The notes under the pieces: model-generated
The model's database searches: none
What the model was told of the DNA's origin: nothing
What the model saw: only the letters and a program-made list of their open reading frames with translations
Shown: piece after piece, positions 31,351-42,405 of the stretch
How positions within the stretch are numbered: the first letter of the stretch is position 1
How the letters are laid out: the number at the start of each line of letters is the position of its first letter
DNA from: Plantago major
Lineage: Eukaryota > Streptophyta > Magnoliopsida > Lamiales > Plantaginaceae
Assembly (NCBI GenBank): GCA_026545765.1
Contig: CM048839.1
Location: forward strand, 60,633,677-60,697,676
Direction of reading: 5' to 3'
Length of the DNA stretch: 64,000 nt
Translations under genes and position numbers: made by a program

Positions 31351-31469
31351 GGGTGCGATTATACCAGCACTAATGCACCGGAAACCATCAGAACTCCGAA
31401 GTTAAGCGTGCTTGGGAGAGAGTAGTACTAGGATGGGTGACCCCCTGGGAAGTCCTTGTTTTGCACCCC
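31351..31469 (+). rRNA. 5S rRNA: 5S rRNA copy 42
   Basis: C10T, GGAAACC, C67A (GGGAGAG), CTTGTTTTGC. Confidence 0.82.
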
Positions 31470-31665
31470 TTTTTGCGTCTTTTACGACTTGGGAATTTTA
31501 TTTTCTCCGCGGAATTCGCATGGACAATGAAAACCGAAAGGCAGCTTCGGATGACGCATGTCGAAAGGGTATTTTTGTAAATATGAAAAGTGTACGGAGT
31601 CGGGTCAGGATCGGTTCGTTGGAGTATCATGAAGGAATAAAAGAATATGAAGCGCAAACTCTGAC

Positions 31666-31784
31666 GTGTGCGATCATACCAGCACTAATGCACCGGATCC
31701 CATTAGAACTCTGAAGTTAATCGTGCTTGGGCGAGAGTAGTACTAGGATGGGTGACCCCCTGGGAAGACCTCGTGTTGCACCCT
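31666..31784 (+). rRNA. 5S rRNA: 5S rRNA copy 43
   Basis: G2T, CCATTAG, C47T, GTTAATCG in the A box, T103A. Confidence 0.8.
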
Positions 31785-31980
31785 TATTTGCGTCTTTTAC
31801 GACTTGGGTATTTAATTTTCTCCGCGGAATTCGCATGGACAATGGAAACCAAAAGGCGGCGTCGGATGACAACTGTCGCAAGGGTATTTTTGTAAATATG
31901 AAAAGTGTACGGAGTCGGGTCAGGATCGGTTCGGTGGAGTATCATGAAGGACTAAAATAATAGGAAGTGCAAACACTAAT

Positions 31981-32099
31981 GTGTGCGATCATACTGGCAC
32001 TAATGCACCGGATCCCATTAGAACTCCGAAGTTAAGCGTGCTTGGGCGAGAGTTGTACTAGGATGGGTGACCTCCTGGGAAGTCCTCGTGTTGCACCCC
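31981..32099 (+). rRNA. 5S rRNA: 5S rRNA copy 44
   Basis: G2T, ATACTGGC, CCATTAG, A74T, C93T. Confidence 0.82.
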
Positions 32100-32294
32100 T
32101 TTTTGCGTCTTTACGACTTGGGTATTTTATTTTCTCCGCGGAATTCGCATGGACAAAGAAAACCGAAAGGTGGCTTCGGATGACGCGTGTCGAAAATGTA
32201 TTTTTGTAAATATGAAAAGTGTACGGAGTCGGGTCAGGATCGGTTCGGTGGAGTATCATGATGGAATAAAATAATAGGAAGCGCAAACTCCGAT

Positions 32295-32413
32295 GGGTGC
32301 GATCATACCAGCACTAATGCATCGGATCCCATCAGAACTCCGAAGTTAAGCGTGCTTGGGAGAGAGTAGTACTAGGATGGGTGACCCCCTGGGAAGTCCT
32401 CGTGTTGCACCCC
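32295..32413 (+). rRNA. 5S rRNA: 5S rRNA copy 45
   Basis: C28T and GGGAGAG; otherwise consensus. Confidence 0.9.
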
Positions 32414-32609
32414 TTTTTACGTCTTTTACGACGTTAATATTTTATTTTCTCCGCGGAATTTGCATGGACAATGGAAAGCGAAAGGCGGCGTCGGATGACG
32501 CGTATCGAAAGGGTATTTTTGTTAATATGAAAATAGTACGGAGTCGGGTCAGGATCGGTTCGGTGGAGTATCATGAAGGAATAAAAGAATAGGAAGCGCA
32601 ATCAGTGAT

Positions 32610-32728
32610 CGGTGTGATCATACCCGCACTAATGCAACGGAACCCATCAGAACTCCGAAGTTTAGCGTGCATGGGCGAGAGTAGTACTAAGATGGCTGAC
32701 CCCCTGGGAAGTCCTCGTGTTGCAGCCC
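32610..32728 (+). rRNA. 5S rRNA: 5S rRNA copy 46, diverged
   Basis: G1C, C6T, ACCCGCAC, C28A, T33A, GTTTAGCGTGCAT in the A box, G81A and GGCTGA in the C box, TTGCAGCC. Confidence 0.72.
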
Positions 32729-32924
32729 TTTTTGCATCTTTTACGACTTGGGTATTTTATTTTCTCCGCGGAATTCGCGTGGACAATGGAAACCGAAAGG
32801 CGGCTTCGGATGACGCATGTCGAATGGGTATTTTTGTAAATATGAAAAGTGTTCGGAGTCGGGTCAGAATCGGTTCGGTGGAGTATCATGATGGAATAAA
32901 ATAATAGGAAGCGCAAACTCTGAT

Positions 32925-33043
32925 GGGTGCGATCATACCAGCACTAATGCATCGGATCCGATCAGAACTCCGAAGTTAAGCGTGCTTGGGAGAGAGTAGT
33001 ACTAGGATGGGTGACCCCCTGGGAAGTCCTCGTTTTGCACCCC
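32925..33043 (+). rRNA. 5S rRNA: 5S rRNA copy 47
   Basis: C28T, GGATCCGATC, GGGAGAG, CGTTTTGC. Confidence 0.84.
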
Positions 33044-33239
33044 TTTTTGCGTCTTTTACGACTTGGGAATTTTATTTTCTCCGCGGAATTCGCATGGACA
33101 ATGGAAACCGAAAGGCAGCTTCGGATTACGCATGTCGAAAGGGTATTTTTGTAAATATAAAAAGTGTACGGAGTCGGGTCAGGATCGGTTCGTTGGAGTA
33201 TCATGAAGGAATAAAAGAATAGGAAGCGCAAACTCTGAC

Positions 33240-33348
33240 GGGTGCGATCATACCAGCACTAATGCACCGGATCCCATTAGAACTCCGAAGTTAAGCGTGC
33301 TTGGGCGAGAGTTGGGTGACCTCCTGGGAAGTCCTCGTGTTGCGCCCC
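33240..33348 (+). pseudogene. 5S rRNA copy 48, internal deletion
   Basis: 109 nt; 10 nt lost, joining GAGAGTTG to GGTGACC, which removes the C-box start. Ends TTGCGCCCC. Confidence 0.85.
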
Positions 33349-33544
33349 TTTTTGCGTCTTTACGACTTGGGTATTTTATTTTCTCCGCGTAAATTCAGAT
33401 GGACAATTAAAATCGAAAGGCGGCGTCGGATGTCGCGTGTCGAAAGGGTATTTTTGTAAATATGAAAAGTGTACGGAGTCGGGTCAGGATCGGTTCGGTG
33501 GAGTATCATGAAGGACAAAAATAATAGGAAGTGCAAACACTAAT

Positions 33545-33663
33545 GTGCGCGATCATACCGGCACTAATGCACCGGATCCCATCAGAACTCCGATGTTAAG
33601 TGTGCTTGGGCGAGACTAGTTCTAGGATGGGTGACCCCCTGGGAAGTCCTCGTGTTGCACCCG
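33545..33663 (+). rRNA. 5S rRNA: 5S rRNA copy 49
   Basis: GTGCGCG start, A16G, A50T, C57T, GACTAGTTC, end CACCCG. Confidence 0.78.
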
Positions 33664-33859
33664 TTTTTGCGTCTTTTACGACTTGGGAATTTTATTTTCT
33701 CCGCGGAATTCGCATGGACAAAGAAAACCGAAAGGTGGCTTCGGATGACGCGTGTCGAAAAGGTATTTTTGTAAATATGAAAAGTGTACGGAGTCGGGTC
33801 AAGATCGGTTCGGTGGAGTATCATGAAGGAATAAAAGAATAGGAAGCGCAAACACTAAT

Positions 33860-33977
33860 GTTGTGATCATACCAGCACTAATGCATCGGATCCCATCAGA
33901 ACTTCGAAGTTAAGCATGCTTGGGCGAGAGTAGTACTAGGATGGGTGACCCCCTGGGAAGTCCTCGTGTTGCACCCC
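33860..33977 (+). rRNA. 5S rRNA: 5S rRNA copy 50
   Basis: Start reads GTTGTGATC (one base short), C28T, ACTTCGAAG, G58A; C box consensus. Confidence 0.8.
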
Positions 33978-34173
33978 TTTTTACGTCTTTTACGACGTTA
34001 ATATTTTATTTTCTCCGCGGAATTCGCATGGACAATGGAAAGCGAAAGGCGGCGTCGGATGACGCGTGTCGAAAGGGTATTTTTGTTAATATGAAAAGAG
34101 TACGGAGTCGGGTCAGGATCGGTTCGGTGGAGTATCATGAAGGAATAAAAGAATAGGAAGCGCAATCAGTGAT

Positions 34174-34292
34174 CGGTGTGATCATACCCGCACTAACGCA
34201 ACGGAACCCATCAGAACTCCGAAGTTTAGCGTGCATGGGCGAGAGTAGTACTAAGATGGCTGACCCCCTGGGAAGTCCTCGTGTTGCACCCC
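34174..34292 (+). rRNA. 5S rRNA: 5S rRNA copy 51, diverged
   Basis: Like copy 46 but with ACGCAACGG and a GCACCCC end. Confidence 0.72.
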
Positions 34293-34488
34293 TTTTTGCA
34301 TCTTTTACGACTTGGGTATTTTATTTTCTCCGCGGAATTCGCGTGGACAATGGAAACCGAAAGGCGGCTTCGGATGACGCGTGTCGAAAGGGTATTTTTG
34401 TAAATATGAAAAGTGTACGGAGTCGGGTCAGGATCGGTTCGTTGGAGTATCATGAAGGAATAAAAGAATAGGAAGCGCAAACTCTGAC

Positions 34489-34607
34489 GGGTGCGATCAT
34501 ACCAGCACTAATGCACCGGATCCCATCAGAACTCCAAAGTTAAGCGTTCTTGGGCGAGAGTAGTTCTAGGATGGGTGACCCCCTGGGAAGACCTCGTGTT
34601 GCACCCT
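34489..34607 (+). rRNA. 5S rRNA: 5S rRNA copy 52
   Basis: G48A, G60T, A77T, T103A. Confidence 0.83.
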
Positions 34608-34803
34608 TTTTTGCGTCTTTTACGACTTGGGTATTTTATTTTCTCCGCGGAATTCGCATGGACAATGGAAACCAAAAGGCGGCGTCGGATGACGCCTGTC
34701 GCAAGGGTACTTTTGTAAATATGAAAAGTGTACGGAGTCGGGTCAGGATCGGTTCGGTGGAGTATCATGAAGGACTAAAATAATAGGAAGTGCAAACACT
34801 AAT

Positions 34804-34922
34804 GTGTGCGATCATACCGGCACTAATGCACCGGATCCCATTAGAACTCCGAAGTTAAGCGTGCTTGGGCGAGAGTTGTACTAGGATGGGTGACCTCCTG
34901 GGAAGTCCTCGTGTTGCACCCC
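34804..34922 (+). rRNA. 5S rRNA: 5S rRNA copy 53
   Basis: G2T, A16G, CCATTAG, A74T, C93T. Confidence 0.82.
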
Positions 34923-35118
34923 TTTTTGCGTCTTTACGACTTGGGTATTTTATTTTCTCCGCGTAAATTCAGATGGACAATGAAAATCGAAAGGCGGCAT
35001 CGGATGTCGCGTGTCGAAAGGGTATTTTTGTAAATATGAAAAGTGTACGGAGTCGGGTCAGGATCGGTTCGGTGGAGTATCATGAAGGAATAAAAGAATA
35101 GGAAGTGCAAACACTAAT

Positions 35119-35237
35119 GTGCGCGATCATACCGGCACTAATGCACCGGATCCCATCAGAACTCCGATGTTAAGCGTGCTTGGGCGAGACTAGTTCTAGG
35201 ATGGGTGACCCCCTCGGAAGTCCTCGTGTTGCACCCC
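35119..35237 (+). rRNA. 5S rRNA: 5S rRNA copy 54
   Basis: Like copy 49; CCCTCGGAAG in the C box. Confidence 0.78.
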
Positions 35238-35433
35238 TTTTTGCGTCTTTTACGACTTGGGAATTATATTTTCACCGCGGAATTCGCATGGACAAAGAAA
35301 GCCGAAAGGTGGCTTCGGATGACGCGTGTCGAACAGGTATTTTTGTAAATATGAAAAGTGTACGGAGTCGGGTCAAGATCGGTTCGGTGGTGTATCATGA
35401 AGGAATAAAAGAATAGGAAGCGCAAACACTAAT

Positions 35434-35551
35434 GTTGTGATCATACCAGCACAAATGCACCGGATCCCATCAGAACTTCGAACTTAAGCGTGCTTGGGCG
35501 AGAGTAGTACTAGGATGGGTGACCCCCTGGGAAGTCCTCGTGTTGCACCCC
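35434..35551 (+). rRNA. 5S rRNA: 5S rRNA copy 55
   Basis: Like copy 50, with CACAAATGC and CTTCGAACTT. Confidence 0.78.
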
Positions 35552-35747
35552 TTTTTACGTCTTTTACGACGTTAATATTTTATTTTCTCCGCGGAATTCG
35601 CGTGGACAATGGAAAGCGAAAGGCGGCGTCGGATGACGCGTGTCGAAAGGGTATTTTTGTTAATATGAAAAGAGTACGGAGTCGGGTCAGGATCGGTTCG
35701 GTGGAGTATCATGAAGGAATAAAAGAATAGGAAGCGCAATCAGTGAT

Positions 35748-35866
35748 CGGTGTGATCATACCCGCACTAATGCAACGGAACCCATCAGAACTCCGAAGTT
35801 TAGCGTGCATGGGCGAGAGTAGTACTAAGATGGCTGACCCCCTGGGAAGTCCTCGTGTTGCACCCC
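35748..35866 (+). rRNA. 5S rRNA: 5S rRNA copy 56, diverged
   Basis: Like copies 46 and 51. Confidence 0.72.
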
Positions 35867-36062
35867 TTTTTGCATCTTTTACGACTTGGGTATTTTATTT
35901 TCTCAGCGGAATTCGCGTGGACAGTGGAAACCGAAAGGTGGCTTCGGATGACGCGTGTCGAAAGGGTATTTTTGTAAATATGAAAACTGTACGGAGTCGG
36001 GTCAGGATCGGTTCGGTGGAGTATCATGATGGAATAAAATAATAGGAAGCGCAAACTCTGAT

Positions 36063-36181
36063 GGGTGCGATCATACCAGCACTAATGCATCGGATCCCAT
36101 CAGAACTCCGAAGTTAAGCGTGCATGGGCGAGAGTAGTACTAAGATGGGTGACCCCCTGGGAAGTCCTCGTGTTGCACCCC
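36063..36181 (+). rRNA. 5S rRNA: 5S rRNA copy 57
   Basis: C28T, T62A, G81A. Confidence 0.87.
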
Positions 36182-36377
36182 TTTTTGCATCTTTTACGAC
36201 TTGGGTATTTTATTTTCTCCACGGAATTCGCATGGACAATGTAAAGCGAAAGGCGGCGTCGGATGACGCGTGTCGAAAGAGTATTTTTGTAAATATGAAA
36301 AGTGTACGGAGTCGGGTCAGGATCGGTTCGTTGGAGTATCATGAAGGAATAAAAGAATAGGAAGCGCAAACTCTGAC

Positions 36378-36496
36378 GGGTGCGATCATACCAGCACTAA
36401 TGCACCGGATCCCATCAGAACTCCAAAGTTAAGCGTTCTTGGGCGAGAGTAGTTCTAGGATGGGTGACCCCCTGGGAAGACCTCGTGTTGCACCCT
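36378..36496 (+). rRNA. 5S rRNA: 5S rRNA copy 58
   Basis: Like copy 52; terminator run broken (TTTTC). Confidence 0.8.
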
Positions 36497-36693
36497 TTTC
36501 TGCGTCTTTTACGACTTGAGTATTTTATTTTCTCCGCGGAATTCGCATGGACAATGGAAACCAAAAGGCGGCGTGTGGATGACGCCTGTCGCAAGGGTAT
36601 TTTTGTAAATATGAAAAGTGTACGGAGTCGGGTCAGGATCGGTTCGGTGGAGTATCATGAAGGACTAAAATAATAGGAAGTGCAAACACTAAT

Positions 36694-36812
36694 GTGTGCG
36701 ATCATACCGGCACTAATGCACCGGATCCCATTAGAACTCCGAAGTTAAGCGTGCTTGGGCGATAGTTGTACTAGGATGGGTTACCTCCTGGGAAGTCCTC
36801 GTGTTGCACCCC
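36694..36812 (+). rRNA. 5S rRNA: 5S rRNA copy 59
   Basis: Like copy 53, plus GATAGTTG and GGGTTACC in the C box. Confidence 0.78.
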
Positions 36813-37008
36813 TTTTTGCGTCTTTACGACTTGGGTATTTTATTTTCTCCGCGTAAATTCAGATGGACAATGAAAATCGAAAGGCGGCGTCGGATGTCGC
36901 GTGTCGAAAGGGTATTTTTGTAAATATGAAAAGTGTACGGAGTCGGGTCAGGATCGGTTCGGTGGAGTATCATGAAGGACAAAAATAATAGGAAGTGCAA
37001 ACACTAAT

Positions 37009-37127
37009 GTGCGCGATCATACCGGCACTAATGCACCGGATCCCATCAGAACTCCGATGTTAAGCGTGCTTGGGCGAGACTAGTTCTAGGATGGGTGACC
37101 CCCTGGGAAGTCCTCGTGTTGCACACC
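37009..37127 (+). rRNA. 5S rRNA: 5S rRNA copy 60
   Basis: Like copy 49; end reads CACACC. The downstream spacer has an extra TTAA. Confidence 0.77.
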
Positions 37128-37327
37128 TTTTTGCGTCTTTTAATTACGACTTGGGAATTTTATTTTCTCCGCGGAATTCGCATGGACAAAGAAAACCGAA
37201 AGGTGGCTTCGGATGACGCGTGTCGAAAAGGTATTTTTGTAAATATGAAAAGTGTACGGAGTCGGGTCAAGATCGGTTCGGTGGAGTATCATGAAGGAAT
37301 AAAAGAATAGGAAGCGCAAACACTAAT

Positions 37328-37445
37328 GTTGTGATCATACCAGCACTAATGCATCGGATCCCATCAGAACTTCGAAGTTAAGCATGCTTGGGCGAGAGTA
37401 GTACTAGGATGGGTGACCCCCTGGGAAGTCCTCGTCTTGCACCCC
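37328..37445 (+). rRNA. 5S rRNA: 5S rRNA copy 61
   Basis: Like copy 50; TCGTCTTGC near the end. Confidence 0.78.
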
Positions 37446-37641
37446 TTTTTACGTCTTTTACGACGTTAATATTTTATTTTCTCCGCGGAATTCGCATGGA
37501 CAATGGAAAGCGAAAGGCGGAGTCGGATGACGCGTGTCGAAAGGGTATTTTTGTTAATATGAAAAGTGTACGGAGTCGGGTCAGGATCGGTTCGGTGGAG
37601 TATCATGAAGTAATAAAAGAATAGGAAGCGCGAAGACTGAT

Positions 37642-37760
37642 GGGTGCGATCATATCAGCACTAATCCATCGTATCCCATCAGAACTCCGAAGTTAAGCGT
37701 GCATGGGCGAGAGTAGTACTAAGATGGGTGACCCCCTGGCAAGTCCTCGTGTTACACCCC
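37642..37760 (+). rRNA. 5S rRNA: 5S rRNA copy 62
   Basis: C14T, ATCCATCGTATCC, T62A, G81A, CTGGCAAG, TTACACC. Confidence 0.77.
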
Positions 37761-37956
37761 TTTTTGCATCTTTTACGACTTGGGTATTTTATTTTCTCCG
37801 CAGAATTCGCGTGGACAATGGAAACCGAAAGGCGGCTTCGCATGACGCGTGTCGAAAGGGTATTTTTGTAGATATGAAAAGTGTACGGAGTCGGTTCAGG
37901 ATCGGTTCTGTGGAGTATCATGAAGGAATAAAAGAATAGGAAGCGCAAACTCTAAT

Positions 37957-38075
37957 GGGTGCGATCATACCAGCACTAATGCATCGGATCCCATCAGAAC
38001 TCCGAAGTTAAGCGTGCATGGGCGAGAGTAGTACTAAGATGGGTGACCCCCTGGGAAGTCCTCGTGTTGCACCCC
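37957..38075 (+). rRNA. 5S rRNA: 5S rRNA copy 63
   Basis: C28T, T62A, G81A, as copy 57. Confidence 0.87.
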
Positions 38076-38271
38076 TTTTTGCATCTTTTACGACTTGGGT
38101 ATTTTATTTTCTCCACGGAATTCGCATGGACAATGTAAAGCGAAAGGCGGCGTCGGATGACGCGTGTCGAATGAGTATTTTTGTAAATATGAAAAGTGTA
38201 CGGAGTCGGGTCAGGATCGGTTCTGTGGAGTATCATGAAGGAATAAAAGAATAGGAAGCGCAAACTCTGAT

Positions 38272-38390
38272 GGGTGCGATCATACCAGCACTAATGCACT
38301 GGATCCCATCAAAACTCCAAAGTTAAGCGTTCTTGGGCGACAGTAGTTCTAGGATGGGTGACCCCGTGGGAAGTCCTCGAGTTGCACCCC
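38272..38390 (+). rRNA. 5S rRNA: 5S rRNA copy 64, diverged
   Basis: C29T, CAAAAC, G48A, G60T, GACAGTAGTTC, CCCCGTGGG, CGAGTTGC. Confidence 0.75.
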
Positions 38391-38587
38391 CTTTTTGCAT
38401 CTTTTACGACTTGGGAATTTTATTTTCTCCACGGAATTCGCATGGACAATGTAAAGCGAAAGGCGGCGTCGGATGACGCGTGTCGAAAGAGTATTTTTGT
38501 AAATATGAAAAGTGTACGGAGTCGGGTCAGGATCGGTTCTGCAGAGTATAATGAAGGAATAAAAGAATAGGAAGCGCAAACTCTGAT

Positions 38588-38706
38588 GGGTGCGATCATA
38601 CCAGCACTAATGCACTGGATCCCATCAGAACTCCAAAGTTAAGCGTTCTTGGGCGACAATAGTACTAGGATGGGTGACCCCCTGGGAAGTCCTCGTGTTG
38701 CACCCC
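38588..38706 (+). rRNA. 5S rRNA: 5S rRNA copy 65
   Basis: C29T, G48A, G60T, GACAATAGTAC; C box consensus. Confidence 0.82.
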
Positions 38707-38902
38707 TTTTTGCGTCTTTTACGACTTGGGAATTTTATTTTCTCCGCGGAATTCGCATGGACAATGGAAACCGAAATGCGGTTTCGGATGACGCGTGTCG
38801 AAAGGGTACTTTTGTAAATATGAAAAGTGTACGGAGTCGGGTCAGGATCGGTTCGGTGGAGTATCATGAAGGAATAAAAGAATAGGAAGCGCAAAAACTC
38901 AT

Positions 38903-39020
38903 GGTGCGATCATACCAGCACTAATGCACCGGATCCCATCAGAACTCTGAAGTTAAGCGTGCTTGGGCGAGAGTAGTTCTAGGATGGGTGACCCCCTGGG
39001 AAGTCCTCGTGTTGCACCCC
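38903..39020 (+). rRNA. 5S rRNA: 5S rRNA copy 66
   Basis: GG start, C47T, A77T. Confidence 0.85.
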
Positions 39021-39216
39021 TTTCTGCGTCTTTGCGACTTGGGTATTTTATTTTCTCCGCGTAAATTCAGATGGACAATGAAAACCGAAAGGTGGCGTCG
39101 GATGATGCGTGTCGAAAGGGTATTTTTGTAAATATGAAAAGTGTACGGAGTCGGGTCAGGATCGGTTCGGTGGAGTATCATGAAGGAATAAAAGAATAGG
39201 AAGCGCGAACACTGAT

Positions 39217-39335
39217 GGGTGTGATCATACCAGCACTAATGCAACGGAACCCATAAGAACTCCGAAGTTAAGCGTGCATGGGCGAGAGTAGTACTAAGAT
39301 GGGTGACACCCTGGGAAGTCCTTGTGTTGCACCCC
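39217..39335 (+). rRNA. 5S rRNA: 5S rRNA copy 67, diverged
   Basis: C6T, C28A, T33A, CCATAAG, T62A, G81A, C92A, CTTGTG. Confidence 0.75.
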
Positions 39336-39531
39336 TTTTTGCGTCTTTACGACTTGGCTATTTTATTTTCTCCGCGTAAATTCAGATGGACAATGAAAAC
39401 CGAAAGGTGGCTTCGGATGACGCGTGTCGAAAAGGTATTTTTGTTAATATGAAAAGTGTACGGAGTCGGGTCAGGATTGGTTCGGTGGAGTATCATGAAA
39501 GAATAAAAGAATAGGAAGCGCAAACACTCAT

Positions 39532-39649
39532 GGTGCGATCATACCAGCACTAATGCACCGGATCCCATCAGAACTCCGAAGTTAAGCGTGCATGGGCGAG
39601 AGTAGTACTAGGATGGGTGACCCCCTGGGAAGTCCTCATGTTGCACCCC
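39532..39649 (+). rRNA. 5S rRNA: 5S rRNA copy 68
   Basis: GG start, T62A, CTCATG; otherwise consensus. Confidence 0.88.
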
Positions 39650-39845
39650 TTTTTGCGTCTTTTACGACTTGGAAATGTTATTTTCTCCGCAGAATTCGCA
39701 TGGACAATGAAAACCGAAAGTCGGCTTCGGATGACGCGTGTCGAAAAGGTATTTTTGTAATTATGAAAAGTGTACGGAGTCGGGTCAGGATTGGTTCAGT
39801 GGAGTATCATGAAGGAATAAAAGAATAGGAAGCGCAAACTCTGTC

Positions 39846-39964
39846 GGGTGCGATCATACCAGCACTAATGCACTGGATCCCATCAGAACTCCGATGTTAA
39901 GCGTGCTTGGGCGAGAGTAGTTCTAGGATGGGTGACCCCCTGGGAACTCCTCGTGTTGCACCCC
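39846..39964 (+). rRNA. 5S rRNA: 5S rRNA copy 69
   Basis: C29T, A50T, A77T, G102C. Confidence 0.83.
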
Positions 39965-40160
39965 TTTTTGCGTCTTTTACGACTTGGAAATTTTATTTTC
40001 TCCGCAGAATTCGCATGGACAATGAAAACCGAAAGTCGGCATCGGATGACGCGTGTCGAAAAGGTATTTTTGTAAATATGAAAAGTGTACGGAGTCGGGT
40101 CAGGATCGGTTCGGTGGAGTATCATGAAGGAATAAAAGAATAGGAAGCACAATTAGTGAT

Positions 40161-40279
40161 CGGTGTGATCATACCCGCACTAATGCAACGGAACCCATCA
40201 GAACTCCGAAATTTAGCGTGCATGGGCGAGAGTAGTACTAAGATGGCTGACCCCCTGGGAAGTCCTCGTGTTGCACCCC
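40161..40279 (+). rRNA. 5S rRNA: 5S rRNA copy 70, diverged
   Basis: Copy 46 type: G1C, C6T, T33A, CGAAATTTAGCG, G81A, GGCTGA. Confidence 0.72.
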
Positions 40280-40475
40280 TTTTTGCATCTTTTATGACTT
40301 GGGTATTTTATTTTCTCCGCGGAATTCGCGTGGACAGTGGAAACCGAAAGGCGGCTTCGGATGACGCGTGTCGGAAGGGTATTTTTGTAAATATGAAAAG
40401 TGTACGGAGTCGGGTCAGGATCGGTTCGGTGGAGTATCATGATGGAATAAAATAATAGGAAGCGCAAACTCTGAT

Positions 40476-40594
40476 GGGTGCGATCATATCAGCACTAATG
40501 CATCGGATCCCATCAGAACTCCGAACTTAAGCGTGCATGGGCAAGAGTAGTACTAAGATGGGTGACCCCCTGGGAAGTCCTCGTGTTGCACCCT
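40476..40594 (+). rRNA. 5S rRNA: 5S rRNA copy 71
   Basis: C14T, C28T, GAACTTAAGC, T62A, G67A, G81A. Confidence 0.8.
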
Positions 40595-40790
40595 TTTTTG
40601 CATCTTTTACGACATGGGTATTTTATTTTCTCCACGGAATTCGCATGGACAATGTAAAGCGAAAGGCGTCGTCGGATGACGCGTGTCGAAAGAGTATTTT
40701 TGTAAATATGAAAAGTGTACGGAGTCGGGTCAGGATCGGTTCGGAGGAGTATCATGAAGTAATAAAAGAATAGGAAGCGCGAAGACTGAT

Positions 40791-40909
40791 GGGTGCGATC
40801 ATATCAGCACTAATGCACCGTATCCCATCAGAACTCCGAAGTTAAGCGTGCATGGGCGAGAGTAGTACTAGGATGGGTGACCCCCTGGGAAGTCCTCATG
40901 TTGCACCCC
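40791..40909 (+). rRNA. 5S rRNA: 5S rRNA copy 72
   Basis: C14T, CCGTATCC, T62A, CTCATG; C box consensus. Confidence 0.85.
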
Positions 40910-41105
40910 TTTTTGCGTCTTTTACGACGTGAATATTTTATTTTCTCCGCGGAATTTGCATGGACAATGGAAAGCGAAAGGCAGCGTCGGATGACGCGTG
41001 TCGAAAGTGTATTTTTGTTAATATGAAAAGAGTACGGAGTCGGGTCAGAATCGGTTCGGTGGAGTATCATGAAGGAATAAAAGAATAGGAAGCGCAATCA
41101 CTGAT

Positions 41106-41224
41106 GGGTGTGATCATACCAGCACTAATGCAACGGAATCCATCAGAACTCCGAAGTTAAGCGTGCATGGGCGAGAGTAGTACTAAGATGGGTGACCCCC
41201 TGGGAAGTCCTCGTGTTGCACCCC
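41106..41224 (+). rRNA. 5S rRNA: 5S rRNA copy 73
   Basis: C6T, C28A, T33A, T62A, G81A. Confidence 0.8.
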
Positions 41225-41420
41225 TTTTTGCATCTTTTACGACTTGGGTATTTTATTTTCTCCGCGGAATTCGCATGGACAATGGAAACCGAAATGCGAC
41301 GTCGGATGACGCGTGTCGAAAGGGTATTTTTGTAAATATGAAAAGTGTACGGAGTCGGGTCAGGATCGGTTCGGTGGGGTATCATGAAGGAATAAAAGAA
41401 TAGGAAGCGCAAACTCTGAT

Positions 41421-41539
41421 GGGTGCGATCATACCAGCACTAATGCACTGGATCCCATCAGAACTCCGATGTTAACCGTGCTTGGGCGAGAATAGTTCTA
41501 GGATGGGTGACCCCCTGGGAAGTCCTCGTGTTACACCCC
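41421..41539 (+). rRNA. 5S rRNA: 5S rRNA copy 74
   Basis: C29T, A50T, GTTAACCGTG in the A box, GAATAGTTC, TTACACC. Confidence 0.78.
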
Positions 41540-41735
41540 TTTTTGCGTCTTTTACGACTTGGGAATTTTATTTTCTCCGCGGGATTCGCATGGACAATGA
41601 AAACCGAAAGTCGGCTTCGGATGACGCGTGTCGAAAAGGTATTTTTGTAAATATGAAAAGTGTACGGAGTCGGGTCAGGATCGGTTCGGTGGAGTTTCAT
41701 GAAGGAATAAAAGAATAGGAAGCGCAAACACTGAT

Positions 41736-41770
41736 GGGTGACCCCATGGGAAGTCCTCGTGTTGCACCCC
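41736..41770 (+). pseudogene. 5S rRNA copy 75, remnant
   Basis: Only GGGTG, then ACCCCATGGGAAGTCC to the end, remain (35 nt). About 84 nt between the gene-start GATGGGTG and the C-box GATGGGTG are gone. Confidence 0.93.
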
Positions 41771-41966
41771 TTTTTGCGTCTTTTACGACTTGGGAATTTT
41801 ATTTTCTCCGCGGAATTCGCATGGACAATGGAAATCGTAAGGCGGTTTCGGATGACGCGTGTCAAAAGGGTATTTTTGTAAATATGAAAAGTGTACGGAG
41901 TCGGGTCAAGATCGGTTCGGTGGAGTATCATGAAGGATTAAATGAATAGGAAGCGCAAACACTCAT

Positions 41967-42088
41967 GTTGCGATCATATATACCAACACTAATGCACCGG
42001 ATCCCATCAGAACTCCGAAGTTAAGCGTTCTTGGGCGAGAGTAGTTCTATGATGGGTGACCCCCTGGGAAGTCCTCGTGTTGCACCCC
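41967..42088 (+). rRNA. 5S rRNA: 5S rRNA copy 76, variant
   Basis: GTTGCG start, CATATATACC insertion, G60T, A77T and G81T in the C-box region. Confidence 0.68.
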
Positions 42089-42283
42089 TTTTTGCGTCTT
42101 TTACGACTTGGGAATTTTATTTTCTCCGCGGAATTCGCATGGACAATGGAAATCGAAAGGCGGTTTCGGATGACGCGTGTCAAAAGGGTACTTTTGTAAA
42201 TATGAAAAGTGTACGGAGTCGGTCAGGATCGGTTCGGTGGAGTATCATGAAGGATTAAAAGAATAGGAAGCGCAAACACTCAT

Positions 42284-42405
42284 GGTGCGATCATACATAC
42301 CAGGACTAATGCAACGGAACCCATCAGAACTCCGAAGTTAAGCGTGCATGGGCGAGAGTAGTACTAAGATGGGTGACACCCTGGGAAGTCCTCGTGTTGC
42401 ACCCC
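42284..42405 (+). rRNA. 5S rRNA: 5S rRNA copy 77, CATA variant
   Basis: CATA duplication, AGGAC, C28A, T33A, T62A, G81A, C92A. Confidence 0.68.

Larger units (their letters stand above)
32295..37641 (+). repeat. 5-unit higher-order repeat, period about 1.57 kb
   Basis: Genes at 32295, 33860, 35434 and 37328 are each followed by the spacer mark TTTTTACGTCTTTTACGACG and TTAATATTTT. Intervals are 1565, 1574 and 1894 bp, the last having one extra unit. The genes at 32610, 34174 and 35748 (C6T, T33A, G81A) repeat in step. Confidence 0.85.
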
